DNA of 64,000 nt from Polynucleobacter nymphae. Its GTDB lineage: Bacteria; Pseudomonadota; Gammaproteobacteria; Burkholderiales; Burkholderiaceae. How positions within the stretch are numbered: the first letter of the stretch is position 1; every line of letters starts with the position of its first letter. Location: the NCBI RefSeq assembly GCF_018882155.1, contig NZ_JACVPA010000001.1, positions 496,001 to 560,000 of the forward strand. Direction: 5' to 3'. The position numbers and the translations under genes were made by a program. The notes below the pieces were generated by a model. That model did no database searches. It was not told the DNA's origin and saw nothing but the letters and a program-made list of their open reading frames with translations. Below are positions 54,418-62,566 of this stretch, one piece after another.

Positions 54418-56331
54418 CTAGCCTACTCCAAGGGAAATGGCGATGTGGTATGTAATGAATGAGGCGATATAAGCTAGGCCAAATAAGTAACTCAACATGA
54501 TGACTGGGATCTTCCAGCCCCCCGTTTCACGCTTAACTGCTGCAATAGTAGATAAGCACTGCGGTGCAAAGACAAACCAAGCCAATAGTGAAAGTGCAGT
54601 TGCTAATGACCAGCCAGAAGAAATTAACGGGATCAATGCTTCTGCTGCATCTGCACTTGCGCTCGATAAAGCGTAGACAGTAGCTAAAGAGCTCACTACG
54701 ACTTCACGTGCCGCCATGCCGGGAACTAAGGCAATGCTGATTTGCCAATTAAATCCAATGGGCGAAAAGATATACGCCAAGGCCTGACCCAGCATGCCGG
54801 CAAAACTATATTGAATAGCTGAACCCGTGGCGCCCTCAGGCGGAAGCGGAAAGCTAGATAGCGCCCATAAAGCAATTGTCATAATGAGAATGATGCCACC
54901 GACGCGACGCAGAAATATTTCTGCGCGCTGCCATAAGCTAATTGCTAAATTACCAAGGCGCGGCAAATGATAGCTAGGCAACTCCATCATGAGGGCATTC
55001 ATCCGAAATTGATCGCTGGTGAAATACTTCAAAATCCAAGCAACCCCCATCGCACCCAAAATACCTGCAAGATAAAGCAAGAATAAAACGAGGCCTTGTA
55101 AATCAATATTTGCCCAAAGCTTTTTTTCGGGGATAAAAGCTGAGATCAATAATGCATATACCGGTAGACGTGCTGAGCAGGTCATCATTGGAGCAATCAA
55201 AATCGTTACTAGGCGATCTCGTGAATTTGAAATACTTCTAGTGGCCATGATTCCTGGAATAGCGCAGGCAAAACTCGACAGAAGCGGAATAAATGATCTA
55301 CCAGAGAGCCCAACTGAGCCCATGACACGATCCAGTAAATAGGCTGCTCTGGGGAGGTAGCCAGATTCCTCTAGTAACAGGATGAAGAAAAACAGAATCA
55401 GAATTTGCGGCAGGAAGATCACAACCCCACCTAGCCCCGCCAAAATACCGTTAATCAATAAACTACGTATCCAGTTATTTGGCAGTATCTCAGTGATCTG
55501 CGCTCCCAGAAACTCAATGGCAGTCTTGATCAAATCCATTGGCAATACCGCCCAACTAAATACCGCCTGAAAGATCAAAAATAAGAGCGTAATCAAAATC
55601 AAAGGACCAAACACCGGATGGAGTAAGACAGCATCAAAACGATCACTTAAATGATCTGGAATGATTTGATCTAACTTCAAATTTTGTAAAATTTTCTGGA
55701 CCAAAATATTGTCAGACTCTGCATGAGCAATATGAGAAGCTACATTTTCTAGTGTTGCATCACTCGTACCAGTTTGTAATACGCTTAAATTACGCCAGTC
55801 TAGGCCTGATAAGAAAGACTTGAGGTTATCAGCGCCATTTGCTTGAATGCCGATACTAGTTAATACCGGTAGCCCTAGTTCATTAGAAAGTGCCGCTGTA
55901 TCAATTTGCAAGCCTTGACGCTGGGCAATGTCGAGCATGTTGAGCACAACCAGACACGGCAGACCCAGACGTTTAGCTGCTAAGACCAAGCGTAGATTCC
56001 GACGTAAATTGCTTGCACTTAGAATACAAATCACTAAATCAGGACGCTTCTCACCTTGGGCCCTACCCAATAGCACATTACAAGTCACCCGCTCATCAAG
56101 TGATCTTGGATAAAGACTATATGCCCCTGGCAAATCCAAAATACGAATATTCTTGCCTGACTCGAGCGTCAACCGCCCCTCTTTGCGCTCTACTGTGACA
56201 CCAGAATAGTTTGCAACTTTCTGCCGACTACCCGTGAGTAAATTAAATAAGGCCGTTTTTCCACAGTTAGGATTACCTAGTAATGCAACGACAGGTTCGC
56301 TAGAGAAAAAATGAACTTGGGATTCAGGCAT
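54418..56331 (-). CDS. feoB: Ferrous iron transporter FeoB
   Basis: 637 residues from ATG 56331; an upstream frame to 56349 would overlap feoA further. The N-terminal G domain has G1 GNPNCGKT (19-26), G3 DLPGAYSL and G4 LNMLD. The membrane part holds the two Gate motifs, seen around PRAAYLLDRVMGSVGLSGRS with CAIPGIMATR, and later PGMAAREVVVSSLATVYAL. The protein lacks the C-terminal cytoplasmic tail of E. coli FeoB, as is usual in betaproteobacteria. It overlaps feoA by 8 bases. It imports Fe2+ across the inner membrane under low oxygen or low iron. Confidence 0.95.
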   Translation of the reverse strand: MPESQVHFFSSEPVVALLGNPNCGKTALFNLLTGSRQKVANYSGVTVERKEGRLTLESGKNIRILDLPGAYSLYPRSLDERVTCNVLLGRAQGEKRPDLVICILSASNLRRNLRLVLAAKRLGLPCLVVLNMLDIAQRQGLQIDTAALSNELGLPVLTSIGIQANGADNLKSFLSGLDWRNLSVLQTGTSDATLENVASHIAHAESDNILVQKILQNLKLDQIIPDHLSDRFDAVLLHPVFGPLILITLLFLIFQAVFSWAVLPMDLIKTAIEFLGAQITEILPNNWIRSLLINGILAGLGGVVIFLPQILILFFFILLLEESGYLPRAAYLLDRVMGSVGLSGRSFIPLLSSFACAIPGIMATRSISNSRDRLVTILIAPMMTCSARLPVYALLISAFIPEKKLWANIDLQGLVLFLLYLAGILGAMGVAWILKYFTSDQFRMNALMMELPSYHLPRLGNLAISLWQRAEIFLRRVGGIILIMTIALWALSSFPLPPEGATGSAIQYSFAGMLGQALAYIFSPIGFNWQISIALVPGMAAREVVVSSLATVYALSSASADAAEALIPLISSGWSLATALSLLAWFVFAPQCLSTIAAVKRETGGWKIPVIMLSYLFGLAYIASFITYHIAISLGVG

Positions 56332-56566
56332 GTACCAACTCAACTTCAATCATGCAGGCCTCTGACTGGCGCAAAGCAAATGTAGACGCGCCAATACGAA
56401 CCATATAAGGGCCTTTACCAAGCAATCCTTTTCTCAAAAGAGTTACTTGCTCGCCAGGCAAAAAGCCAATATCTTCCAACTGCCCTTTGATTTGCGGAGC
56501 ACCTTGAGGAGCATTTACTTCACTTACACGGTAAGCAACATCTAGATCGACCTGGCCCAAATTCAT
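56324..56566 (-). CDS. feoA: FeoA, small SH3-like accessory protein of FeoB
   Basis: 80 residues: VNAPQGAPQIKGQLEDIGFLPGEQVTLLRKG and ALRQSEACMIEVELV (given here in pieces of the whole) show the FeoA SH3-like fold with the LxDIGFxPG motif. It binds FeoB and affects its activity. ATG 56566 starts the feoAB operon, which diverges from the cupredoxin gene across 91 bases that carry two Fur-like boxes. The end overlaps the feoB start by 8 bases. Confidence 0.93.
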   Translation of the reverse strand: MNLGQVDLDVAYRVSEVNAPQGAPQIKGQLEDIGFLPGEQVTLLRKGLLGKGPYMVRIGASTFALRQSEACMIEVELVHA

Positions 56567-56594
56567 GAGGGATTGCCACTTTTATCAATTAATA

Positions 56595-56640
56595 GGAACG
56601 ATTCTCATTATATACCTTATAATTGCGAATAGTTCTCATT
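56595..56640. promoter_or_regulatory. Two Fur-like boxes between feoAB and the cupredoxin operon
   Basis: On the minus strand AATGAGAATCGTTCC (56609-56595) and AATGAGAACTATTCGC (56640-56625) both resemble the Fur hexamer array AATGATAAT-CATT. They lie 31 bases apart, in the same orientation, in the centre of the 91-base divergent promoter region. Iron-bound Fur would repress feoAB and the cupredoxin/outer-membrane genes together. Confidence 0.6.
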
Positions 56641-56657
56641 TATAAATAGGTACTAAT

Positions 56658-56999
56658 ATGAATAAAGTCCTTTTAAAACAATTAGTTATAAGACTTTTTG
56701 GATTGCTATTTTTAGTAAATTCTGCATATGCAGATAGCAATGTCATCAATATTCAAATCCAAAAAGGTCGTTTTTCCCCTTCCGAAATTAATATTGCTGC
56801 CGATACCAAGGTGCAACTGATCATTGAAAACCTAGATGACACCCCGGAAGAATTTGAGAGCTATGACTTAAATCGAGAAGTCTTTATTAACCCAAATAGC
56901 AAGGCCTCTTTTTACATTGGCCCATTAAGTCCGGGTGTATATAAATTTGAAGGTGAATTTAGTCCACAGACTGCTCAGGGTGTTGTGAGAGTGAAATGA
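56658..56999 (+). CDS. Periplasmic cupredoxin-domain protein, iron-regulated
   Basis: 113 residues: signal peptide (LLFLVNSAYADS), then a cupredoxin-like beta barrel of the EfeO/P19-associated type: IQIQKGRFSPSEINIAADTKVQLIIENLDD, FESYDLNREVFI and YIGPLSPGVYKFEGEF (listed in pieces). Such proteins accompany FTR1-type or similar ferrous iron uptake systems and bind copper or iron in the periplasm. No methionine or cysteine typical of a full type-1 copper site is evident. It diverges from feoAB behind Fur-like boxes and overlaps the next gene by four bases (ATGA). Confidence 0.75.
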   Translation: MNKVLLKQLVIRLFGLLFLVNSAYADSNVINIQIQKGRFSPSEINIAADTKVQLIIENLDDTPEEFESYDLNREVFINPNSKASFYIGPLSPGVYKFEGEFSPQTAQGVVRVK

Positions 57000-57760
57000 T
57001 TAAAGGCATACATTTATTAGCACGACTTTTTTTGATCAGCCTTCTCTGCTTGATCAACTACGTACACGCTGGAGAATATTTAAGTGGGCCGGCAGATTAC
57101 ATCTATTCTCCAATCGTCGAAGAAGGCGAGCGAGAGATTGACACTAAATTCGGGACACAAACTCCACGAAGTGGTGAAGATAATAGGCAGTCAGGTGCCT
57201 CAATCGGATTTGGCTATGGTGTGAACTCCTGGTGGTTCACAGAGGTATATGGAAAGGTGATCTGGGATGGCAATAATTCTCAATTTGATGCAGTTGAATG
57301 GGAGAATAAATTTCAGCTTACCGAAAGAGGCAAATACCCTGTAGATGTTGGGTTCTTGATTGAGGTAGAGCGCCCTCAAAATCGTAATGAAGGCTATGAA
57401 TCCAAGTATGGATTCTTGCTTCAGAAAGAGTGGAAAAAGTGGGTTGCCAACCTGAACATCTTGATGCAAGGCCACTACACAGGCACAGAAAACCAAGGGA
57501 CCTATTTTGGCTACCAGGGTCAGATTAAATACCGTCTTCAGCCTCAGTTTGAACTTGGCGCTCAGATCTTTTCATGGTTGGGGCAAGTGGATAACTGGAA
57601 CACAAACCAACAACAGCAAACTAGCGCTGGTCCAGCCATCTTTGGAAAAACTAAGCTAGGGCCAAAGCAAGCTCTCAAATACAACCTTGCCTACCTATGG
57701 GGGACAACAACGGCATCCCCCAAAAATACTGTGAGAATGCAGGTCGAATATGAATTTTAG
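56996..57760 (+). CDS. Probable outer-membrane beta-barrel protein, iron-regulated
   Basis: 254 residues with a signal peptide (LFLISLLCLINYVHAG) and a mature part of alternating polar/hydrophobic strands ending in MQVEYEF, the terminal-phenylalanine signature of outer-membrane barrels. Internal landmarks are YIYSPIVEEGEREIDTKFG, VEWENKFQLTERGKYPVDVGF and YFGYQGQIKYRLQPQFELGAQ. The start overlaps the cupredoxin stop (ATGA). A Fur-controlled cupredoxin plus barrel suggests passage of ferrous iron, or copper, across the outer membrane before FeoB; this is inference. Confidence 0.72.
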   Translation: MIKGIHLLARLFLISLLCLINYVHAGEYLSGPADYIYSPIVEEGEREIDTKFGTQTPRSGEDNRQSGASIGFGYGVNSWWFTEVYGKVIWDGNNSQFDAVEWENKFQLTERGKYPVDVGFLIEVERPQNRNEGYESKYGFLLQKEWKKWVANLNILMQGHYTGTENQGTYFGYQGQIKYRLQPQFELGAQIFSWLGQVDNWNTNQQQQTSAGPAIFGKTKLGPKQALKYNLAYLWGTTTASPKNTVRMQVEYEF

Positions 57761-57789
57761 GAATGCAAAGGAATCAGATAGATAAAAAA

Positions 57790-58536
57790 TTATGGTGTGC
57801 TATAGCCATACTGCTGGAGAATCAATTTAGCTTGAGAGCTTTGCATAAACTGATAAAGGGCTACCACCTCTCGTGGGGCGCCCTTGATTAGAACCATTCT
57901 CTGCTTAATCGGCTCATAGAGTTTGCTATTGACTAAAATGAAGTTTGTCTCTTTAGCAACATCTGCAGACTTAGCCAAAGAGAGCGCAGTAAAACCTAAA
58001 TCAGCCGCCCCTGTGACTACATACATCGTTGCAATGCCAATATTATCTCCATAGATCAATTTGTCTTTTGCAATATCCCAAAGCCCCTGTGCTTTCAAAT
58101 ACTCAATAGCTGCCTTGCCATAAGGGGCCAACTCAGGTTTAGCAATCGCAATCTTGTTAGCTTTTTTTATAACTCTGACAAGCCCACCCTTTTCATCTGT
58201 CAAATTCATTCCAGTAGAGGATTTTGAGATGATTGCTAACTTACCAGAAGCGTACACAATACCGTCATCAATCGCCTTACCTTGTTGATAAAGCTCAATT
58301 GGAAAACGCTCATCAGCAGAAATAAATAAGTTAAATGGCGCACCATTCATGATCTGCGCGGTAAGGTTTCCAGAAGATCCGTACACCACTCTAATATCTG
58401 GATTGCCTGCAGCTTTGAATGCTGCATTGATCTTGCTAAAGGCATCTTTCATGTTGGCAGCAACGGCGACAGTGGGCTGCTGAGCATAAACACTCAGCGA
58501 TAAGAGCAACAGGAAGGATAAAAGAAATTGACGCAA
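57790..58536 (-). CDS. modA: ModA-like molybdate-binding protein
   Basis: 248 residues: signal peptide (LLSLSVYAQQ) and the ModA pattern VAVAANMKDAFSKINAAF, VVYGSSGNLTAQIMNGAPFNLFISAD, LAPYGKAAIEYL, GDNIGIATMYVVTGAADLGFTALSLA (in pieces). It should bind molybdate, or possibly another oxyanion, in the periplasm. No modB or modC gene is near; the neighbours are a barrel protein and, diverging across 118 bases, a tungstate-type binding protein. Confidence 0.82.
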   Translation of the reverse strand: MRQFLLSFLLLLSLSVYAQQPTVAVAANMKDAFSKINAAFKAAGNPDIRVVYGSSGNLTAQIMNGAPFNLFISADERFPIELYQQGKAIDDGIVYASGKLAIISKSSTGMNLTDEKGGLVRVIKKANKIAIAKPELAPYGKAAIEYLKAQGLWDIAKDKLIYGDNIGIATMYVVTGAADLGFTALSLAKSADVAKETNFILVNSKLYEPIKQRMVLIKGAPREVVALYQFMQSSQAKLILQQYGYSTP

Positions 58537-58654
58537 TTAGATTTCACAAAAAAGTATTGAGATACCAGTTTATATCAAGCTAAGTAGCGCTAAACTAGGC
58601 AGCTGATAGTCTGAAGCATGCTTAATCTTTATCAAAACAGCCTGAAAGTATTCA

Positions 58655-59479
58655 ATGAGATTTCGATCTACTCGCCTGCTAGTGATTGCCTTAACCAATA
58701 TAGTCTTTTTGGCATCACCTGCCACAGCCCAAGAAAAAAGTATTGTGGTCTCCTCCACCACTTCTACTGAACAATCTGGCTTATTTGAATTTATGCTCCC
58801 TATCTTCAAGATGAAGACCGGAATTAATGTCAAAGTAGTTGCCGTTGGAACTGGTCAGGCACTCGATATTGGACGTCGGGGTGATGCTGATGTTGTATTT
58901 GTTCATGACAAGCCAGCTGAAGAAAAATTTGTTGAGGAAGGCTTTTCTACCAAACGCAATGAAGTGATGTACAACGACTTTGTACTAATCGGACCTCAGT
59001 CAGATCCTGCAAGAATTGGTGGTGGCAAAGATATTCAAGCAGCCTTGCAGAAAATTGCTACTGCACAAGCTCCCTTTATCTCTCGTGGCGACAAGAGTGG
59101 TACACATGCCGCAGAACTGCGTTATTGGAAAAGTGCGGGGATCACCGTTTTACCAACTCAAACTTGGTACAAAGAAACTGGCTCCGGTATGGGCCCTGCT
59201 CTAAATACTGCGTCTGCTATGAATGGCTACATTCTGGCAGATCGTGCAACCTGGCTAAGTTTCAAGAACCGTGGTGATTTAGTCATCCTGGTTCAAGGCG
59301 ATCCTAAACTCTTTAATCAATACGGTGTGATGCTCGTCAATCCAGCCAAGTTCCCTCATGTGAAAAAAACTGAAGGGCAAACCTTCATTGACTGGCTAAT
59401 CTCCAAGAATGGACAGGATGTGATTGCCAGCTACCAAATTGGTGGTGAGCAGCTCTTCTTTCCGAATGCTAAGAAGTAG
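58655..59479 (+). CDS. tupA: TupA-like tungstate-binding protein
   Basis: 274 residues: signal peptide (IVFLASPATAQE) and the TupA landmarks VSSTTSTEQSGLFEFMLP, VGTGQALDIGRRGDADVVFVH, FVLIGPQSDPA, FISRGDKSGTHAAEL, YKETGSGMGPALNTAS and YILADRATWL. The TTTS loop and RGDKSGTH match the tungstate-binding site of the family. No tupB or tupC follows; a terminator ends the unit right after this gene. It diverges from the ModA-like gene. Confidence 0.85.
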   Translation: MRFRSTRLLVIALTNIVFLASPATAQEKSIVVSSTTSTEQSGLFEFMLPIFKMKTGINVKVVAVGTGQALDIGRRGDADVVFVHDKPAEEKFVEEGFSTKRNEVMYNDFVLIGPQSDPARIGGGKDIQAALQKIATAQAPFISRGDKSGTHAAELRYWKSAGITVLPTQTWYKETGSGMGPALNTASAMNGYILADRATWLSFKNRGDLVILVQGDPKLFNQYGVMLVNPAKFPHVKKTEGQTFIDWLISKNGQDVIASYQIGGEQLFFPNAKK

Positions 59480-59489
59480 TAGATAAAGA

Positions 59490-59517
59490 AAAAGCCCGCG
59501 TCTGCGGGCTTTTTACT
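59490..59517 (+). terminator. Rho-independent terminator after tupA
   Basis: Stem AAAAGCCCGC / GCGGGCTTTT with a 4-base loop, followed by one more T before ACTGG. It starts 10 bases after the tupA stop and, being symmetric, may also serve the leftward gene that ends at 59551. Confidence 0.82.
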
Positions 59518-59550
59518 GGCTACTGGCACTTGGCCAGAGCAGTTTAAGGC

Positions 59551-60132
59551 TTACTTCTTAGGTGTTACGAAACCAATTGCGGTGTCGTCCACAAACTCAA
59601 CCATGACATCATCACCAGCTTTAAATTTCTCAAGACCAAGAACAGCTGGGTCAACCTTAACCTTTTGCTTCTCGCCACTTGGTAATGTGAAAGTCACAAT
59701 ACGTGTTTTTGCATCAATTGTTGTGATTTTTACAGTCGCATAAATAGTATCAGTAGTTTCTTCAAACGGCTTAGCAGAACCCTTGCCAGCTACTGTTACA
59801 GAACGAACACCAGAAACGCCTGGCTTAGCCCCTTTAACTACTCCTGTTAAACCAACAGCAATCGCTTGGGCATGCTCAACTACAAATACATCACCCTTTT
59901 TCACTTTATCCAAATCATTGACTGCTTTAGAAACATTCATTTGTGCCAAATTACCATTGGCATCTTTCAATACAACAATCCGATTTTTCAGATCGACGGA
60001 ATCAACCGTAGCAGTAATGACAACCACTTCAGCAGCTAATGGCAACATTTTTGCAGGTGCCTGAGCAAAAGCAACGCTTGCAAAAGCGAGGCCAACTGCA
60101 GCAAACAAACCAGTCAGTAAAGATTTTTTCAA
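59551..60132 (-). CDS. Exported beta-rich protein of unknown function
   Basis: 193 residues from TTG 60132, which has AGGAG 5 bases upstream; the open frame to 60183 lacks this and would bury the signal peptide. The signal is LKKSLLTGLFAAVGLAFASVAFAQ. The mature protein repeats one motif twice: VVVITATVDSVDLKNRIVVLKDANG and TVKITTIDAKTRIVTFTLPSGE (shown in part), each followed by a KxGDxVxVE-like segment (VKKGDVFVVEHA; FKAGDDVMVEFVDD). This suggests two similar beta-barrel or OB-like domains. The function is unknown. Confidence 0.7.
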   Translation of the reverse strand: MKKSLLTGLFAAVGLAFASVAFAQAPAKMLPLAAEVVVITATVDSVDLKNRIVVLKDANGNLAQMNVSKAVNDLDKVKKGDVFVVEHAQAIAVGLTGVVKGAKPGVSGVRSVTVAGKGSAKPFEETTDTIYATVKITTIDAKTRIVTFTLPSGEKQKVKVDPAVLGLEKFKAGDDVMVEFVDDTAIGFVTPKK

Positions 60133-60240
60133 AATAACTCCTAAGCAAGTAAAAGGGATGGGGTGAGTCCATAACCGGACCACAAATCATTGTAACCATG
60201 GCCTTTGTTGGGTTTGCTACTTATTTGGTAAATTAAGCCC

Positions 60241-60708
60241 ATGCCCCAGTCAAACAACCTAAATACCTTTGATATTGCGATCAAATCCTGGCAGGAGGCC
60301 TCGGAGGAGGCTTACTTGATACGAGAGAAGGTATTCATCAAAGAGCAAGGGGTGCCGGTGGATATGGAGCTAGATGCGTTTGACCCTACTTCCAAGCATG
60401 CCTTAGCTTATGAGAGTCATCTATGCGTGGGCACCGGACGACTAGTTCACTTAGACAATCATCATGCACAAATTGGCCGCATGGCTGTCTTAAGCGCATT
60501 CCGTAACCGGGGTATCGGCAAAGCAATCTTGAGCAGCTTAATCACTCTAGCTAAAGCAGAAGGAGTTTTAACCCTGATACTGCATTCTCAAGTATCTGTA
60601 ATTCCTTTTTATGCAAAGTTGGGATTTATAGTAGAGGGGCCTATTTATGATGAAGCAGGGATTTCTCATCGTAATATGATTCTCTTGTTACCAAACGCTA
60701 TTCAATAA
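60241..60708 (+). CDS. GNAT-family N-acetyltransferase
   Basis: 155 residues of the GNAT fold, closest in layout to the YjcF/ElaA-like group: REKVFIKEQGVPVDMELDAFD at the N-terminus (given in part), then the acetyl-CoA site IGRMAVLSAFRNRGIGKAIL and the C-terminal FYAKLGFIVEGPIYDEAGI. Substrate unknown. It is the first of a rightward run with ybgC, 13 bases upstream of that gene. Confidence 0.82.
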   Translation: MPQSNNLNTFDIAIKSWQEASEEAYLIREKVFIKEQGVPVDMELDAFDPTSKHALAYESHLCVGTGRLVHLDNHHAQIGRMAVLSAFRNRGIGKAILSSLITLAKAEGVLTLILHSQVSVIPFYAKLGFIVEGPIYDEAGISHRNMILLLPNAIQ

Positions 60709-60721
60709 GTACATATCACTT

Positions 60722-61156
60722 ATGAGCACCACCTATTCTTCCTTCCCCTACATCCATCGCGTGTGTTACTCCGATACCGATGCTGCTGGCCTTGTATACC
60801 ATGCACGCTATTTAGATATTTTTGAGCGTAGTCGCGCAGAATGGTTGGCTCAGTTTGACTTAAGTCCAACTAAGCTCATTAACGACTTTGGGATCTTGCT
60901 GCCTGTTCGAGATCTGCAGATGGATTTTCATAAGCCTGCCTACTTAGATGATCTCCTGCAGATTGATCAGGTCATAGAGCGTCGAAGTAGAGCTCAAGTC
61001 AGCGTGAGGCAGACAGCCAAAAGGAAATCTCAGGATAGCAGTGCAACTGAAATGGAACTCATCGTGAGCGCTTTAATTAATATCGTTTGCGTAGATACCA
61101 CCACTCTCAAGCCCAAAGCGCTGCCTGACTGGCTCTTTTTAGCCCAATCACTTTAA
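60722..61156 (+). CDS. ybgC: YbgC-type acyl-CoA thioesterase
   Basis: 144-residue hotdog-fold thioesterase of the 4HBT family. The catalytic aspartate is in CYSDTDAAGLVYHARYLDIF, followed by ERSRAEWL, the standard YbgC layout. YbgC enzymes hydrolyse short or fatty acyl-CoA and are usually encoded with tolQRAB; that context is absent here. It follows the acetyltransferase gene with a 13-base gap. Confidence 0.88.
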   Translation: MSTTYSSFPYIHRVCYSDTDAAGLVYHARYLDIFERSRAEWLAQFDLSPTKLINDFGILLPVRDLQMDFHKPAYLDDLLQIDQVIERRSRAQVSVRQTAKRKSQDSSATEMELIVSALINIVCVDTTTLKPKALPDWLFLAQSL

Positions 61157-61262
61157 TGACTTAAAATAGAGGCTCTTACTGCAAACGCTCTAGCGTGGCA
61201 GCTCACCCCATTGGCCGGGATAGTCGTTTAATTGAATACGGGTCAATACTTTATTGGCCCCT

Positions 61263-62540
61263 ATGTTATTTACAGATCTTGGTTTATCAGAGCCCATTCT
61301 TCGTGCTATTGCTGAAGAAGGCTATACCAGCCCCACCCCGATTCAAGCTAAATCGATTCCCGCAGTACTTCAAGGCGGCGACCTTCTAGCAGCAGCTCAA
61401 ACTGGTACAGGTAAAACGGCAGGCTTTACGCTCCCCATTTTGCAACGCCTCAGCTCCACAAAAGCGAGCACTGGCAAACGTCTCTTGCGTGTACTCATTC
61501 TGACTCCTACTCGTGAGCTAGCAGCCCAAGTTCAAGAGTCTGTTGTGACTTATGGCAAATACACCGGGCTCAAATCCACTGTGATCTTTGGTGGCGTAGG
61601 TGCCAATCCGCAAATTAAAGCGATTGCTGGTGGCTTAGATATTTTGGTTGCCACGCCAGGGCGTTTACTCGACTTGATGTCGCAAAAATGTGTGTCACTC
61701 AGTCATATTGAAATTCTGGTGTTAGATGAAGCTGATCGTATGCTTGATATGGGCTTCTTGCGCGATATCAAAAAGATCTTAGCTGCCTTGCCTAAACAAC
61801 GACAAAATCTCTTGTTCTCAGCAACCTTCTCTACTGAGATTAAAGCATTGGCAGATAGCTTATTAAATTCTCCAGCCTTGATTGAAGTCGCTCGTAGTAA
61901 TAGTGCGAATGAAGCGATTGCCCAGCTAATTCATCCTGTTGATAGAACCAAGAAACATCCTTTGCTTGCGCATTTGATTCAAACGAATAACTGGAAGCAA
62001 GTATTGGTCTTCACCCGCACCAAGCATGGTGCCAATAAGCTTGTCACCCAATTAGAAAAAGATGGCATTACTAGTATGGCCATCCATGGTAATAAGAGTC
62101 AAACAGCTAGAACAAAGGCTTTGGCAGATTTCAAGGCAGGTAAGCTGACTGCACTAGTAGCAACCGATATTGCTGCTCGCGGTATCGATATTGACCAACT
62201 ACCCCATGTAGTGAACTACGACTTACCAAACGTATCTGAAGATTATGTACATCGGATTGGACGCACTGGTCGTGCAGGCTCCAATGGTGTTGCTGTCTCT
62301 CTGGTTTGCGTTGATGAGCATCAGATGCTCAGGGATATTGAAAAAGTCATTAAACAAAAAATACCTCAAGAAGTCATTGCGGGATTTGAGCCAGACCCTC
62401 ATGCTGTGGCACAACCGATTCAGCTACGCAGCCAACAACATCAGCAATCGAGAAAGCCTAAGGCTGCAGGCAATAGTGGTGGAGCTGGTCGCGCTCCAGC
62501 TAAGCGTAGTAGCCCTCCCAAGCGCAGCTTTAATCGCTAA
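61263..62540 (+). CDS. rhlE: DEAD-box RNA helicase RhlE
   Basis: 425 residues from ATG 61263 ([20 protein letters not shown]); TTG 61254 adds three. Motifs in order: Q motif [20 protein letters not shown], Ia [60 protein letters not shown] and [12 protein letters not shown]. The C-terminal tail after residue 380 is rich in Gln, Lys, Arg and Ser ([11 protein letters not shown] and [15 protein letters not shown]), an RNA-binding extension typical of RhlE. It remodels RNA during ribosome assembly and decay. Confidence 0.93.
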   Translation: MLFTDLGLSEPILRAIAEEGYTSPTPIQAKSIPAVLQGGDLLAAAQTGTGKTAGFTLPILQRLSSTKASTGKRLLRVLILTPTRELAAQVQESVVTYGKYTGLKSTVIFGGVGANPQIKAIAGGLDILVATPGRLLDLMSQKCVSLSHIEILVLDEADRMLDMGFLRDIKKILAALPKQRQNLLFSATFSTEIKALADSLLNSPALIEVARSNSANEAIAQLIHPVDRTKKHPLLAHLIQTNNWKQVLVFTRTKHGANKLVTQLEKDGITSMAIHGNKSQTARTKALADFKAGKLTALVATDIAARGIDIDQLPHVVNYDLPNVSEDYVHRIGRTGRAGSNGVAVSLVCVDEHQMLRDIEKVIKQKIPQEVIAGFEPDPHAVAQPIQLRSQQHQQSRKPKAAGNSGGAGRAPAKRSSPPKRSFNR

Positions 62541-62566
62541 AATTCCTTCAGATATAAAATATTTTC

